The notes beneath the pieces are model-generated. The model did not search any database, was not told the origin of the DNA, and saw only the letters and a program-made list of their open reading frames with translations. 64,000 bases of DNA, taken from the NCBI RefSeq assembly GCF_021916785.1, contig NZ_JAKCFC010000013.1, positions 1-64,000 of the forward strand. Direction: 5' to 3'. Each line of letters starts with the position of its first letter. Position 1 is the stretch's first letter. The DNA is from Mycolicibacterium lacusdiani (lineage in GTDB: Bacteria; Actinomycetota; Actinomycetes; Mycobacteriales; Mycobacteriaceae). This document shows positions 40,591-49,510 of the stretch, piece after piece. The translations under genes were made by a program, and so were the position numbers.

Positions 40591-42957
40591 TCAGATCATG
40601 TCGTTGCGGGTCAGCCACCGCATCACCGGCCACCCGATGAACACCGGCAGCCAGCACGTCAGCACCCGGTAGAGGAGTACCGACGGTACTGCGATCGCCG
40701 CCGGGACTCCGAAGGCGGCGAGCCCACCGATGAGCGCGGCCTCCACTGCGCCGACGCCGCCCGGGGTCGGCGCCGCCGAGGCCAGCGTTCCACCGATCAT
40801 CGTGACGACGGTGACGGTCACGAACGAGGTGTCGCCGCCGAACGCCTCAACGCTGGCCCACAGTGCCAGTGCCGCACCGAGAGTGGACGTGGCACAGCCG
40901 ATCACGATGAGCGCGAGGCGCTTCGGTTCGCGCGCCAGCTCGGCGAGGTCGTGTGCGACCTCGCTCAGGCGTGGTCGCACCGCCGTCGCCAGCCACTTCC
41001 GCGCCTTCGGGATGAACAGGAACGTGCCGACGACGCCGAGTGCGGCACCGGCGATCAGGTACAGCACGGTGGCCGATGGCACGAAGCGCTCGAGGTTCGC
41101 CGATGCTCCCGCGAAGGCGGCGAAGAAGATCAGCAGCGTGACGTGGGTGATCACCTGCACTGACTGCTGCAGAGCGACGGCCGCGGTCGCGCGCAGGGTG
41201 CCGAGCCCCGACTTCTGCAGGAACCGGGTGCTCAACGCGAGGCCGCCGACGCCTGCGGGCGTGGTGGTCGCGGCGAAGGTGGCAGCCACCTGCATGATCG
41301 TCAGGTTGAGGAGGTTGACCTTCTCCGATGCGCAGGCCCACAGCGCCGACGCCGCGCCGACGTACCGCAGCGCGGACACCGCGAGGCCCAGCAGTGCCCA
41401 CCACCAGTTCGCGGTGCTCAACTCGGCGAAGAATGCGGGCACGGTGCTGATGAACGGGTACGCGACGTACACGAGGGCGACCAGCAGCACCAACTGGATG
41501 AGCTGACTGCGGCTGAATCGCGTGACGGTCTCGGCCTGAATCCGCTCGGCCCCGGTGTGGCGCTTCACCTCGTCGCGCGCGGTCGACATCACGGTCTTGG
41601 CGTCGGTGACGGACTTCCGGAGACGTTGCCGCATGGCCGATTTCGACAGTCGGCGCGATGCGGTCAGCACGGTGTCCGCGCCGAACGCGGCGATGGCCGC
41701 CGCGACCGCGGCCTGGGCACCGTGCAGCGCAGTGGTCGTCAAGAGCAATTGCGCGACGTCGGACTGCAGCTGAGCATCCGACGCGCCGTACTCGGCGTGG
41801 CCGAATCCGCCGAACACCGCGTTGCCGTCGACGATGGTGATCGCACCGGCACGCAGGTCTCCGTGCGAGATCTGATGGTCGTGCAGCGCGCGCAACGCCC
41901 GCCACGGGACGTCGACGGGGACCGCGTCGGTCAACGGTTCGCCGTCGGCGTCGGTGTGGGCGTACAGCGTCCAGCCGCGGTCGAGCGCGGCCACGGCCAT
42001 GGTCGTGGTGTTGGACAGCTCGAGATCGCTGATCGCGATCGCCATCAGCGCCCGGTGTTCCACGGCGCGTCGCATCGAGGTCTGCAGGGGAGCGGTCTCG
42101 TCGTTGCGCAGGGTCAGGTGCCGCCACAGCTGACGAAGGGCGCCGCCGATGCGCTGGTTGGGGCCGTACATCTCGACGACGGCAGGCCCGTTCCCGTCCA
42201 CGCAGAACGCCGACATCAACAGCGGCCCCGGCCCGGCGGGGCGCACCACGCGCAGTTCGGAGACGGTGCAGCCGCGTCGGCCCAGTGCCCGAACGGCGGC
42301 GGCGAGGGGCACTTCCAGTGCCGGCGTCCCGACGACGAGCACCGTCAGCGCGCCGACGAACCAGCCCGCGGAGAGGCCGAGCAGGGAGCGGGCCGGGACC
42401 ACCGCACTCACGACGAGGTGGATGGGCACGAACGCCAGCAGCAGCGTCCACCACCATCGCCGCCACCGGGCGGGCACCCACGGGCCTGAGACGGTCAGCA
42501 CCGCGGCCAGCATCGCGATCCACCGCGGGTCGTCGAGGAACTGCGACAGCGTGGTGTTGAGCCGTTCGGACAGGTCGAGGTGCCACTGCGGCGCTGCGAT
42601 CCCGTTGGACGTGATCGACAGCGCGAGGATGGCGATCAGCCCGGCTGCGGCGTAGGCACCGAGCAGCTTGAACTGCCGGGTTGCGATGAGCCCGATGAGG
42701 ATCACGAACGGCAGCGCGACTATTGCCAGGCCGTAGACCAGGTAGACGAGGTTGGACTGGGCGGGCGTGAGCACCCCGAGGATGTCGGAGATCGACTCCT
42801 CCAGCGCCACCCAGTCCTGCCGGGTGACGAGCGAACTCGTCACGATGATCGCCAGGACGACCGTGGCGATCAGCAGTCGCAGGATGTCGTTGGTGCGCCG
42901 GTGCAGCGGTTGCAACAGGTTGCCCGAGACGGTGATGTCCCGGCCGTCGACGCGCAT
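40591..42957 (-). CDS. Large membrane protein: lysylphosphatidylglycerol-synthase-type TM domain with degenerate kinase-like centre
   Basis: A 788-residue protein. About six hydrophobic spans occupy residues ~30-235. A soluble middle (~240-470) has HDHQISHGDLRAGAI and VFGGFGHAEYGASDAQL, placed like the catalytic HxDxxxxN and DFG loops of protein/small-molecule kinases but with changed residues. The C-terminal half (~485-785) is the TM domain shared by MprF flippases and related UPF0104 proteins, with TTTPAGVGGLALSTRF and SAAPTPGGVGAVEAALIGGLAAFG. It lacks the MprF aminoacyl-transfer domain, so it should translocate a lipid or glycolipid rather than aminoacylate one. ATG 42957 is favoured over a GTG at 42978. 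Confidence 0.82.
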   Translation of the reverse strand: MRVDGRDITVSGNLLQPLHRRTNDILRLLIATVVLAIIVTSSLVTRQDWVALEESISDILGVLTPAQSNLVYLVYGLAIVALPFVILIGLIATRQFKLLGAYAAAGLIAILALSITSNGIAAPQWHLDLSERLNTTLSQFLDDPRWIAMLAAVLTVSGPWVPARWRRWWWTLLLAFVPIHLVVSAVVPARSLLGLSAGWFVGALTVLVVGTPALEVPLAAAVRALGRRGCTVSELRVVRPAGPGPLLMSAFCVDGNGPAVVEMYGPNQRIGGALRQLWRHLTLRNDETAPLQTSMRRAVEHRALMAIAISDLELSNTTTMAVAALDRGWTLYAHTDADGEPLTDAVPVDVPWRALRALHDHQISHGDLRAGAITIVDGNAVFGGFGHAEYGASDAQLQSDVAQLLLTTTALHGAQAAVAAAIAAFGADTVLTASRRLSKSAMRQRLRKSVTDAKTVMSTARDEVKRHTGAERIQAETVTRFSRSQLIQLVLLVALVYVAYPFISTVPAFFAELSTANWWWALLGLAVSALRYVGAASALWACASEKVNLLNLTIMQVAATFAATTTPAGVGGLALSTRFLQKSGLGTLRATAAVALQQSVQVITHVTLLIFFAAFAGASANLERFVPSATVLYLIAGAALGVVGTFLFIPKARKWLATAVRPRLSEVAHDLAELAREPKRLALIVIGCATSTLGAALALWASVEAFGGDTSFVTVTVVTMIGGTLASAAPTPGGVGAVEAALIGGLAAFGVPAAIAVPSVLLYRVLTCWLPVFIGWPVMRWLTRNDMI

Positions 42958-43005
42958 GGCCCTAGCTTCCCCGTACACGAGCGATGGGAGCGGGCGAAAC
43001 GCCGC

Positions 43006-44787
43006 TCAGCCGCCGACCGCGGGGCGGAGGAAGTCGCCGGTGACCGTGATCGCGGGGCCGGAGGTGTTCCCGCCGACGACGAGCGTCGCGAACGCGATGT
43101 CGTCGACGATCCCGGCGAACCAGCCGTGTGAGCTGGTGTTGTCGCCGAACTCGGCCGTTCCGGTCTTCCCGCCGAGGCCGACGACGTCGCGCAGCTCGGT
43201 CGCGGTGCCGTCGGTGACGGTCTGGCGCATCATGGCGCGCAGGCTGTCCACGATCTCCGGCGGGATGGGCCGCGACTCCGCGTCGGCGGTGGTCTGCTCG
43301 CCGACGACGAGCGTGGGGGTGATGGTCGAGCCGTGCCCGAGGCTGGCCTCGGCGACCGCGAGGCCGAACGGGCTCACGGTCACCGTGCCCTGCCCGATGC
43401 CGTTCTCCACCTTCAGGGCAGGGGTGTCGGCGTTGGGCACGTTGCCGGTGATGGTCGTGATGCCGGGAATGACGTAGTCGACCCCGATGCCGAACAGCTT
43501 GGCCATGGTCGGCAGCGCGTCGGCCGGGAGCCGGTCGGACAGCACGGCCATCGTGGTGTTGCAGCTGCGTGCGAACGCCGTGGTGAGCGGGACGGTGCCC
43601 AGGTCGAATTCGTCGTCGTTGGGGATCGTCCGGTTCTCGACGGTGACGCGACCCGGACATGCCTGTGGGCTCTCGGGTGTGGCGATGCCTGCCTGCAGAG
43701 CCGCGGCGGTGGTGATGGTCTTGAAGGTGGAACCGGGTGGGTAGGTGCCCGACAGCGCGACCGGCCCCTGCGCGTTCGCGGCGGCGTTCTGCGCGACCGC
43801 GAGGATGCCGCCGGTGCTTGGGGAGATGGCGACCAGCACCGCGGGGCGCGGTTCCGCGGCGACGGCCTGCTGGGCGAGCAGTTGCAGCCGGCCGTCCAGC
43901 GTGGTGCGGATCGGCGGGCTGTCCTTGGGCGGCGTCGACGCGAGCTGGTCGGTGGGTTGGCCGTCGGCACCGACGAGGGTGACCGACCATCCCGCGGCGG
44001 CGTCGATCTTCTGCTGCCACACGTCGGCGAGCCCGCTGATCGCCGGTGAGGACAGGTCTCGGTTCGCGGTGAGCAGCGCACCCTGCTCGGAGACCGTGAC
44101 GCCGGGAATCTGGGCCAGCTGGTCGCGCACGACGGCCAGGTCCGGCTCGCGGAGCCGGACCACGGTGACGACGTCGTCCTGGGTGCCTGCGAACTGCTCG
44201 GCGATGCTCGCGTCGGTGATGGTGGGGGCGAACTGCTGCAGCAGTGGTGCCAGTGCTGCCGCCGACGCGGCCTGCTCACGCGCCAGGGTCACGACGCCGA
44301 CGGTCTGCCAGGTCATCAGCGGCAGGCCGTCGCGGTCGGTGACCGGGGTGAGGAGGTCCTTGTCGTCGCTGTATTGGAACGAGACGCCGTCGCGTAGCCG
44401 GGGGTGCAGTACGGCCGGGGTCCACTGCACGCGCCAGTCGTCACCCGACTGCGTGGCGGTGGCCTTGGCGTCGTAGCCGAACGTCTTGTCCGGCCCGAAC
44501 GACCACTGGTAGGCCAGTGTCGCCTGGTTCTCGTCGTCGCCCGACTCAGAGGCCTCGACGGTCAGCGTGGCGTCGGTAGGCATGCCGTCGAACATCGACG
44601 TGATGGCCGGTGTGGCCGCGGACGGGTCGGTGGTGACCGCTGCCGCGGCGCCGGGATCCTTGCGCTGCAACGCCTCGGCGAAGGCGCGGAACGCGTCGGC
44701 CGGGCCGGCTGACGAGAACAGCGAACATCCCGTCGATCCGAGCAGGAGGACACAGAGCACGAGCGATACGGCGCAACGTCGAGTCAT
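43006..44787 (-). CDS. Penicillin-binding lipoprotein (PBP2/PBP-lipo type transpeptidase)
   Basis: A 593-residue D,D-transpeptidase. The signal peptide ends in a lipobox (LLLGSTGC). Residues ~30-150 are an NTF2-like MecA-N domain, followed by a dimerisation region. The catalytic domain has SxxK as YPPGSTFKT, SxN as SCNTT, and KTG as GGKTGTAEF, in the right order. It resembles Rv2864c, which as I recall lies elsewhere in M. tuberculosis. The ATG overlaps the stop of the MFS transporter (ATGA), so a cell-wall transpeptidase and an efflux pump are made together. Confidence 0.93.
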   Translation of the reverse strand: MTRRCAVSLVLCVLLLGSTGCSLFSSAGPADAFRAFAEALQRKDPGAAAAVTTDPSAATPAITSMFDGMPTDATLTVEASESGDDENQATLAYQWSFGPDKTFGYDAKATATQSGDDWRVQWTPAVLHPRLRDGVSFQYSDDKDLLTPVTDRDGLPLMTWQTVGVVTLAREQAASAAALAPLLQQFAPTITDASIAEQFAGTQDDVVTVVRLREPDLAVVRDQLAQIPGVTVSEQGALLTANRDLSSPAISGLADVWQQKIDAAAGWSVTLVGADGQPTDQLASTPPKDSPPIRTTLDGRLQLLAQQAVAAEPRPAVLVAISPSTGGILAVAQNAAANAQGPVALSGTYPPGSTFKTITTAAALQAGIATPESPQACPGRVTVENRTIPNDDEFDLGTVPLTTAFARSCNTTMAVLSDRLPADALPTMAKLFGIGVDYVIPGITTITGNVPNADTPALKVENGIGQGTVTVSPFGLAVAEASLGHGSTITPTLVVGEQTTADAESRPIPPEIVDSLRAMMRQTVTDGTATELRDVVGLGGKTGTAEFGDNTSSHGWFAGIVDDIAFATLVVGGNTSGPAITVTGDFLRPAVGG

Positions 44788-46076
44788 GGCCTCTCGAGAG
44801 TAGCCACCGCCTTCCGAGGGGTCGGGCGCTCAGCGGCGGTGTGTCGAGTGCTGCCGGCACGGCCTGCCTTGTCGTTGCGCCTGCCGGCGATCGCGAAGCT
44901 GGTGACCGCCAGCACGCTGGTGCACACCATGACGATCGCGGCCGGGACGGCCGTGTCCTCGCCGGCGATGCTCACCAGCGGCGACACCGCCGCGGCGACG
45001 CCGAACTGCAGTGCGCCCAGGACGGCCGACGCCATGCCCGCGGCGCGCGGGGCGGCGCCCAGCGCGAGTGCGGTGGTGTTGCCGAAGATCAGGCCCATGC
45101 TGCCGACGATCACCAGCAGGGGCAGCGCCAGCCAACCGGCCGGTGCGGGGGACAGCGCCAACGTCAGCAGCACCACGGTCGCCGTCACGATCGACGCCAT
45201 GCCGACCGCCGCGACCCTGCGGACCTCGACGCGCGCGATCAGACGTGCAGACAGCGCGCTGGCGCTGAGCAGGGCGAGCGCATTGACGCCGAACATCGCG
45301 CCGTACTGACCGGCGCTGAGTCCCATCATCGACTGGTAGATGAACGGCGACGCCGAAATGTAGGCCATCATCGTCGCGAAGGCGCCGCAGAACGCGACGG
45401 CGTGGCCGAGGTAGGCGCGCCCCAGCAGGTCGCGCAGGGGCGAGCCCAGCGTGGCGCGTGACTCGCGGAGCTGGGTTCGCCGGTGTTCGGTGTGGGTCTC
45501 GCGGACCACGAGGACGACGGCGAGCAGCATCAGCGTCGACAGTCCGAGGATGACGGCGAGCGCGCCGCGCCAGCCGATCGGGCCGACCAGGAAACCGCCT
45601 GCCAGCGGGGCGATGACCGGGGCGACGCCACCGACGATCATCATCAGGCTGAACGCCCTTGCGGCCGCCTTGCCCGACGCCAGGTCGGCGATGATCGCCC
45701 TGCCGATCACCATGCCTGCCGCGCCTGCCACGCCCTGGGCGAACCTGGCGCCGATCAGCACCTCGATGGTGGGCGCGAAAACGGTTGTGGCGCTTGCGAC
45801 GACGCACACGGCGGCACCGACCAGCATCGGCCGCACGCGTCCGAACCGGTCCGAAAGGGGGCCGAACAGCAGCTGCCCGGCGGCCAGGCCGAGCAGGAAC
45901 GCCGTGAGCGTCAGCTGCACGGCCGTCGCCGACGTGTGCAGGTCGTCGACCATGGTGGGGAACGCAGGCAGGTAGAGGTCGGTGGCGAACGGCGCGACCG
46001 CCGACAACAGCGCCAGCGTGACGAGTAGGGCGGGCGTGATGGTCCCGGTGGGTTGGGGTCGGGTGTCTGGCGCCAC
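44784..46076 (-). CDS. MFS transporter, Bcr/CflA drug-resistance type
   Basis: A 430-residue protein with ~12 hydrophobic spans. The N-terminus LALLSAVAPFATDLYLPAFPTMVDDL is the Bcr/CflA signature, with LFGPLSDRFGRVRPML at loop 2-3 and RAIIADLASGKAAARAFSLMMIVGGVAPVIAPLAGG at spans 4-5. Relatives export bicyclomycin, sulfonamides or chloramphenicol, or cysteine. The GTG start faces a divergent MarR gene over a ~70-base gap that contains inverted TATCA repeats, so MarR control is likely. It is the first gene of a transporter-PBP pair. Confidence 0.92.
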   Translation of the reverse strand: MAPDTRPQPTGTITPALLVTLALLSAVAPFATDLYLPAFPTMVDDLHTSATAVQLTLTAFLLGLAAGQLLFGPLSDRFGRVRPMLVGAAVCVVASATTVFAPTIEVLIGARFAQGVAGAAGMVIGRAIIADLASGKAAARAFSLMMIVGGVAPVIAPLAGGFLVGPIGWRGALAVILGLSTLMLLAVVLVVRETHTEHRRTQLRESRATLGSPLRDLLGRAYLGHAVAFCGAFATMMAYISASPFIYQSMMGLSAGQYGAMFGVNALALLSASALSARLIARVEVRRVAAVGMASIVTATVVLLTLALSPAPAGWLALPLLVIVGSMGLIFGNTTALALGAAPRAAGMASAVLGALQFGVAAAVSPLVSIAGEDTAVPAAIVMVCTSVLAVTSFAIAGRRNDKAGRAGSTRHTAAERPTPRKAVATLERP

Positions 46077-46098
46077 GGCGCGACTCTCCTCAAGTAGT

Positions 46099-46117
46099 TA
46101 TCAAGTGATACTTATCA
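46099..46117. promoter_or_regulatory. Candidate MarR operator (alternating TATCA/TGATA half-sites)
   Basis: TATCA-AG-TGATA-CT-TATCA forms two overlapping dyads between the divergent MFS and MarR genes, in the only A/T-rich patch nearby. The regular 7-base spacing of half-sites is suited to a MarR dimer and lies ~23 bases before the MFS start codon and ~31 before the MarR one. Confidence 0.6.
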
Positions 46118-46147
46118 GATTACAACTATCACGGTAGGCTTGGCGAG

Positions 46148-46624
46148 ATGAGCCGAAGCGACGATCGTCACACCGAGACCCGGTACGCCGATCTCGCCGA
46201 CGTCATCCTGGCGCTGGCCCGAATCATCAACGCCGACGCGCACTCCGACACCGGCGTGGTGGAGCTGACCGCCACCGAGGTCAACGTCATGCGCTTCGTC
46301 GACCGCCATCCCGGTGCGTCGCCGAGTACGGTCGCCGCCGCGACCGGCCTGCAGCGCAGCAACCTCAGTCGTGCACTACGCGACCTCGAATCGAAGGGCC
46401 TGATCGACCGGGTCGCCGACGAGACCGACGGGAGGCAGGTGCGGTTGGTGCCCACCGCGCGTGCCGCACGCAATCTCCGCAGGCTCCGCGCGAGCTGGTC
46501 GCGGCTGCTGTCGGCCGCCGGAGCCGAAGACCACGACCTCGACGCCGTCCTGACGACGCTGCGCGACCTCGAACTCGGATTGGCGCCGTCAGCGCAGGGT
46601 GAAGCCGGCGTCCAACGGCCATGA
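46148..46624 (+). CDS. MarR family transcriptional regulator
   Basis: A 158-residue winged-helix regulator. The DNA-binding core is visible: LTATEVNVMRFVDRHPGASPSTVAAATGLQRSNLSRALRDLE with the wing GLIDRVADETDGRQVRLVPTARA (DxRxxxxxLT-like). The start ATG follows the inverted-repeat promoter region. It probably represses itself and the divergent drug-transporter/PBP operon, with a small hydrophobic or phenolic ligand as inducer. Its 3' end overlaps the convergent mycofactocin-type SDR gene by 36 bases. Confidence 0.9.
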   Translation: MSRSDDRHTETRYADLADVILALARIINADAHSDTGVVELTATEVNVMRFVDRHPGASPSTVAAATGLQRSNLSRALRDLESKGLIDRVADETDGRQVRLVPTARAARNLRRLRASWSRLLSAAGAEDHDLDAVLTTLRDLELGLAPSAQGEAGVQRP

Positions 46625-47422
46625 CGTGCCGGTGATGAATCTGCCAGCGTCCGAGACCAGCCAGGCCACCGCGCCTGCGATCTCCTCGGGTGTCACCAAC
46701 GTGATCGGCAGCGCGTTCTGTTGGGTCGCGAGCCACGGGTCCCCGGCCGCGGACAGGGCCATGGTCGAGGAGTTGAGGATCATGTCCGTGGCGACGCCGC
46801 TGGGGTGGATGGTGTTCACCCTGATCGAGTGCGGTGCGAGCTGCATGGCCCAGCCCTGCATCAGCGCGACCAGCGCGCGCTTCGACGCGGCGTAGGCCTG
46901 CAACCCGGGACGCTCGGTGCCCGAGGCCTTGATGCCCTGAGTCGAACTGGTCAGGACGATCGAGCCGCCACGACCGCCGTCGACCAGCGCGGGGATGCTT
47001 GCGTCCACGGTGTTCCAGACCCCGACGAGGTTGACGTCGACGATCTCTCGGAAGGTCCGGCGCCGGTCATCGGTGTCGGTCACCCGGATGATGCCCGCAT
47101 TGGCGATCACCACGTCGAGGCGGCCGAACTCGGCCAGGCCATCGGCCACCGCCGCATCCACGGCATCGCCGTCCCGAACATCGGCCTGCCGCACCAGGAT
47201 TCGGCGACCTGTCTCCTCCACGAGCCTCGCGGTCGCGGCCAAGTCGTCGGCCGTCGCCCCCGGGTAGTCGGTGGAGTCGAACTCGGCGCAGACGTCGAGG
47301 GCGATCACGTCGGCGCCCTCGGTGGCCAGCCGGACCGCGTGCGCCCGCCCCATGCCACGGGCAGCGCCGGTGACGAAGGCGACCTTGCCGTCGAGGGTTC
47401 CCCTCTGCGCGACCTCGGTCAT
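46589..47422 (-). CDS. Mycofactocin-coupled SDR family oxidoreductase
   Basis: A 277-residue short-chain dehydrogenase. The nucleotide loop is GKVAFVTGAARGMGRAHAVRLATEGADVIALD; catalytic Ser is in SIVLTSSTQGIK and Tyr/Lys in YAASK. The insertion between strands 2 and 3 (AEFDSTDYPGATADDLAATARLVEETGRR) and the stretch DVNLVGVWNTVDASIPALVDGGRGGS are hallmarks of the mycofactocin-associated SDR subfamily, which holds NAD tightly and passes electrons to mycofactocin. The start overlaps the next gene's stop (ATGA). It is the last gene of a five-gene set and should oxidise an alcohol made or used there. Confidence 0.9.
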   Translation of the reverse strand: MTEVAQRGTLDGKVAFVTGAARGMGRAHAVRLATEGADVIALDVCAEFDSTDYPGATADDLAATARLVEETGRRILVRQADVRDGDAVDAAVADGLAEFGRLDVVIANAGIIRVTDTDDRRRTFREIVDVNLVGVWNTVDASIPALVDGGRGGSIVLTSSTQGIKASGTERPGLQAYAASKRALVALMQGWAMQLAPHSIRVNTIHPSGVATDMILNSSTMALSAAGDPWLATQQNALPITLVTPEEIAGAVAWLVSDAGRFITGTSWPLDAGFTLR

Positions 47423-48255
47423 CGGGACTTCGGGAAGTCGACGTCCTTGGTGATCGCTTCCCACTCGTCGATCGAGGCGGAGAACGACGCGAGCTTGTCG
47501 CGAACCGCCTTCAGCACGTCACGCCCGAGCAGCAGACGCAGCGGCGGCTCGTCGAGCGTCGTCACCAACAACACCGCCTCGGCCACCTTGCGCGGATCGC
47601 CGGGCAGGTGGTTGGCGAACTCCTTGATCATCGTCTTGCGGGCGCCCACGTTCTCGTCGTACGCGCCGATGGGAGTCGACGACTCCCACATCGACCGCGC
47701 GGCCCAGTCGGTGCGGAAGGCGCCCGGCTCGATGGCGGTCACCTTGATGCCCATGGGCTCGACCTCCTGCGCCAACGCCTCGGTCAGCGCTTCGAGCGCG
47801 AACTTCGTCGACGAGTAGTACCCGTTTGGGGGGTTGGCCACCAGCCCGGTCATCGACGAGATGTTGACGATGTGCCCGGACTGACGCTCGCGCATGCCGG
47901 GCAGGACGGCCTTGATCGTGTCGACCACGCCGAAGTAGTTCGTGTCGAACAGCTTTCGGACCTGGTCATCCTCACCCTCCTCGATCGCAGACAGATAACC
48001 GTTGCCCGCGTTGTTCACCAACACGTCGATGCCTCCGAACGCGTCGTCGGCAGCACGCACCGCCGCGCCGATCTGCGCCTTGTCCGTCACGTCGAGGGCC
48101 ACGACGACGGCACGGTCACCGAAGTCGTCGGCGAAGTCGGCCACTGACTCCGGGCGACGCGCCGTCACCACGACGGAGTGTCCAGCTTCCAGTGCTGCGC
48201 GGGCGATTTCGCGACCGATGCCGGTGGAGCATCCGGTGATCAACCATCGAGCCAT
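47419..48255 (-). CDS. Short-chain dehydrogenase/reductase
   Basis: A 278-residue classical SDR: WLITGCSTGIGREIARAALEAGHSVVVTARR at the cofactor site (the Arg suggests NADP(H)), NNAG in VLVNNAGNGYLS, catalytic Ser in NISSMTG and Tyr/Lys in YYSSTKFALEAL. The C-terminal extension after IEPGAFRTDW is typical of the oxidoreductase group related to 17-beta-hydroxysteroid dehydrogenases. The true start is MARWLITG; the frame extends upstream into the DUF1214 gene. It lies one base after that gene's stop. Confidence 0.92.
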   Translation of the reverse strand: MARWLITGCSTGIGREIARAALEAGHSVVVTARRPESVADFADDFGDRAVVVALDVTDKAQIGAAVRAADDAFGGIDVLVNNAGNGYLSAIEEGEDDQVRKLFDTNYFGVVDTIKAVLPGMRERQSGHIVNISSMTGLVANPPNGYYSSTKFALEALTEALAQEVEPMGIKVTAIEPGAFRTDWAARSMWESSTPIGAYDENVGARKTMIKEFANHLPGDPRKVAEAVLLVTTLDEPPLRLLLGRDVLKAVRDKLASFSASIDEWEAITKDVDFPKSR

Positions 48256-48256
48256 G

Positions 48257-49510
48257 TCACACCGTCCCTTCCGGAAGGCGACGTAGGTAAGCCGCCCGAC
48301 GGTCGGCCAGTTCGGCCTTCCGCTCCTGCTCGGACACCCGGCGCAGATCCGGCACGTGCTGCTCCAGATCGTCGAGCGGCACGACCCGCCCGCGCGCTCC
48401 GAGGTCCTCCTTTGGACCGTCACCGCCGAACTCGGCCATCCGCAGCGTCAGTATCCCCTCGGTGAGCCCGTCGGAGTCGATCCAGTTGGCCACGCCCGGG
48501 TCGGTGGGCGAGATGACGTAGGTGTAGGTGCCGTCCTCGTTCGGTACCGATTGCGCCTTGTTGAGACTGCCCGTGCGGTCGACGATGTCGAGCGTCGTGC
48601 CCCACACGTTGCCCAGCGGCACGGTGAAGTACTCGGCACCACCGTCGCTCACGTCGACGACGAATGCCTCGCCCGGGCCGAGGTCGAAGCGCCCCATCAC
48701 GTACACCTGGTTGCGCATCGCACCGACCTTGTCGGCCGACCAGGCCAGGTCGAAATGGTTGGGCGGCATCTTGTAGACGCCGTGACTGAGCTTGCCGGTG
48801 AAGTTCGCGAAGTACGCCATCATGTTCGCGGTGGCATCGGCCTGCTCATCCAGCGTCCGTGCCGGCTGCGAGGGGGGCCCGCCGAGCCGTTCCACCGCCA
48901 GATGATTCGGATCGTCACGGCCCCAGTCGAGCAGTACGTCGCGGATGTAGAACTCGTGCGCCTCCGGGGTGGACCTAACGTGGTTGGGTCGGTCGCCTGC
49001 CGGGTCGGAGTCGACCGTGACGGTGAACGAGCCGTCCGCGTCGACCTCCATAGTCCGCCCGTTCAGTACGGCCACGGTCCCCATGTTGGCATCCCACAGG
49101 GTGAAGTAGTTCTCGGTCATCCGGTGTTCGCCGACGCGGCCCCGGATCTCGTAGCGTTCGTCACCGGAGATCGGGATGACCCGGTAGACGCTGTCGGGAT
49201 TGTCGATGCCCCAGCGCGATCCGGGGATGGACCGACCGCCGACCGAATGTCCGAGCCGGGTGATGCAGGTGACCTTCGGGCGCAGCCCGTCCTGGTTCGA
49301 CGACCACATCGCGGCGGAGAACATCACCTCGGCGAACGCCGCGTCGAAGCGCGCGCGCATCTGCTCCGACGGCTTGGCCCTTCCCAGCCACGTCTCGGCG
49401 ACGCTGCGGTACGCGGCCCGCACCGTTGGGTGGTCGGTGAGTTCGAGCGCAGCGACCTCCTGCTCGTGTTGCGACGACGTCGCGACCGGGTGATCGTCGT
49501 GCGGGTTCAT
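48257..49510 (-). CDS. DUF1214 domain protein
   Basis: A 417-residue protein without signal peptide. The N-terminal ~110 residues are helical; the rest is beta-rich, with RYEIRGRVGEHRMTENYFTLWD and a C-terminal part containing MGRFDLGPGEAFVVDV and WGTTLDIVDRTGSLN that fits DUF1214 (often paired with DUF1254). The biochemical role of this family is unknown; in mycobacteria it is often found near lipid or steroid catabolic genes. Its ATG overlaps the stop of the sulfotransferase gene (ATGA), so the two are coupled. Confidence 0.83.
   Translation of the reverse strand: MNPHDDHPVATSSQHEQEVAALELTDHPTVRAAYRSVAETWLGRAKPSEQMRARFDAAFAEVMFSAAMWSSNQDGLRPKVTCITRLGHSVGGRSIPGSRWGIDNPDSVYRVIPISGDERYEIRGRVGEHRMTENYFTLWDANMGTVAVLNGRTMEVDADGSFTVTVDSDPAGDRPNHVRSTPEAHEFYIRDVLLDWGRDDPNHLAVERLGGPPSQPARTLDEQADATANMMAYFANFTGKLSHGVYKMPPNHFDLAWSADKVGAMRNQVYVMGRFDLGPGEAFVVDVSDGGAEYFTVPLGNVWGTTLDIVDRTGSLNKAQSVPNEDGTYTYVISPTDPGVANWIDSDGLTEGILTLRMAEFGGDGPKEDLGARGRVVPLDDLEQHVPDLRRVSEQERKAELADRRAAYLRRLPEGTV

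Noticed and set aside
40591..42957. Calling the large membrane protein MprF/LysX lysyltransferase
   Set aside because: Only the flippase-type membrane domain matches; no aminoacyl-transfer domain or tRNA synthetase domain is present.
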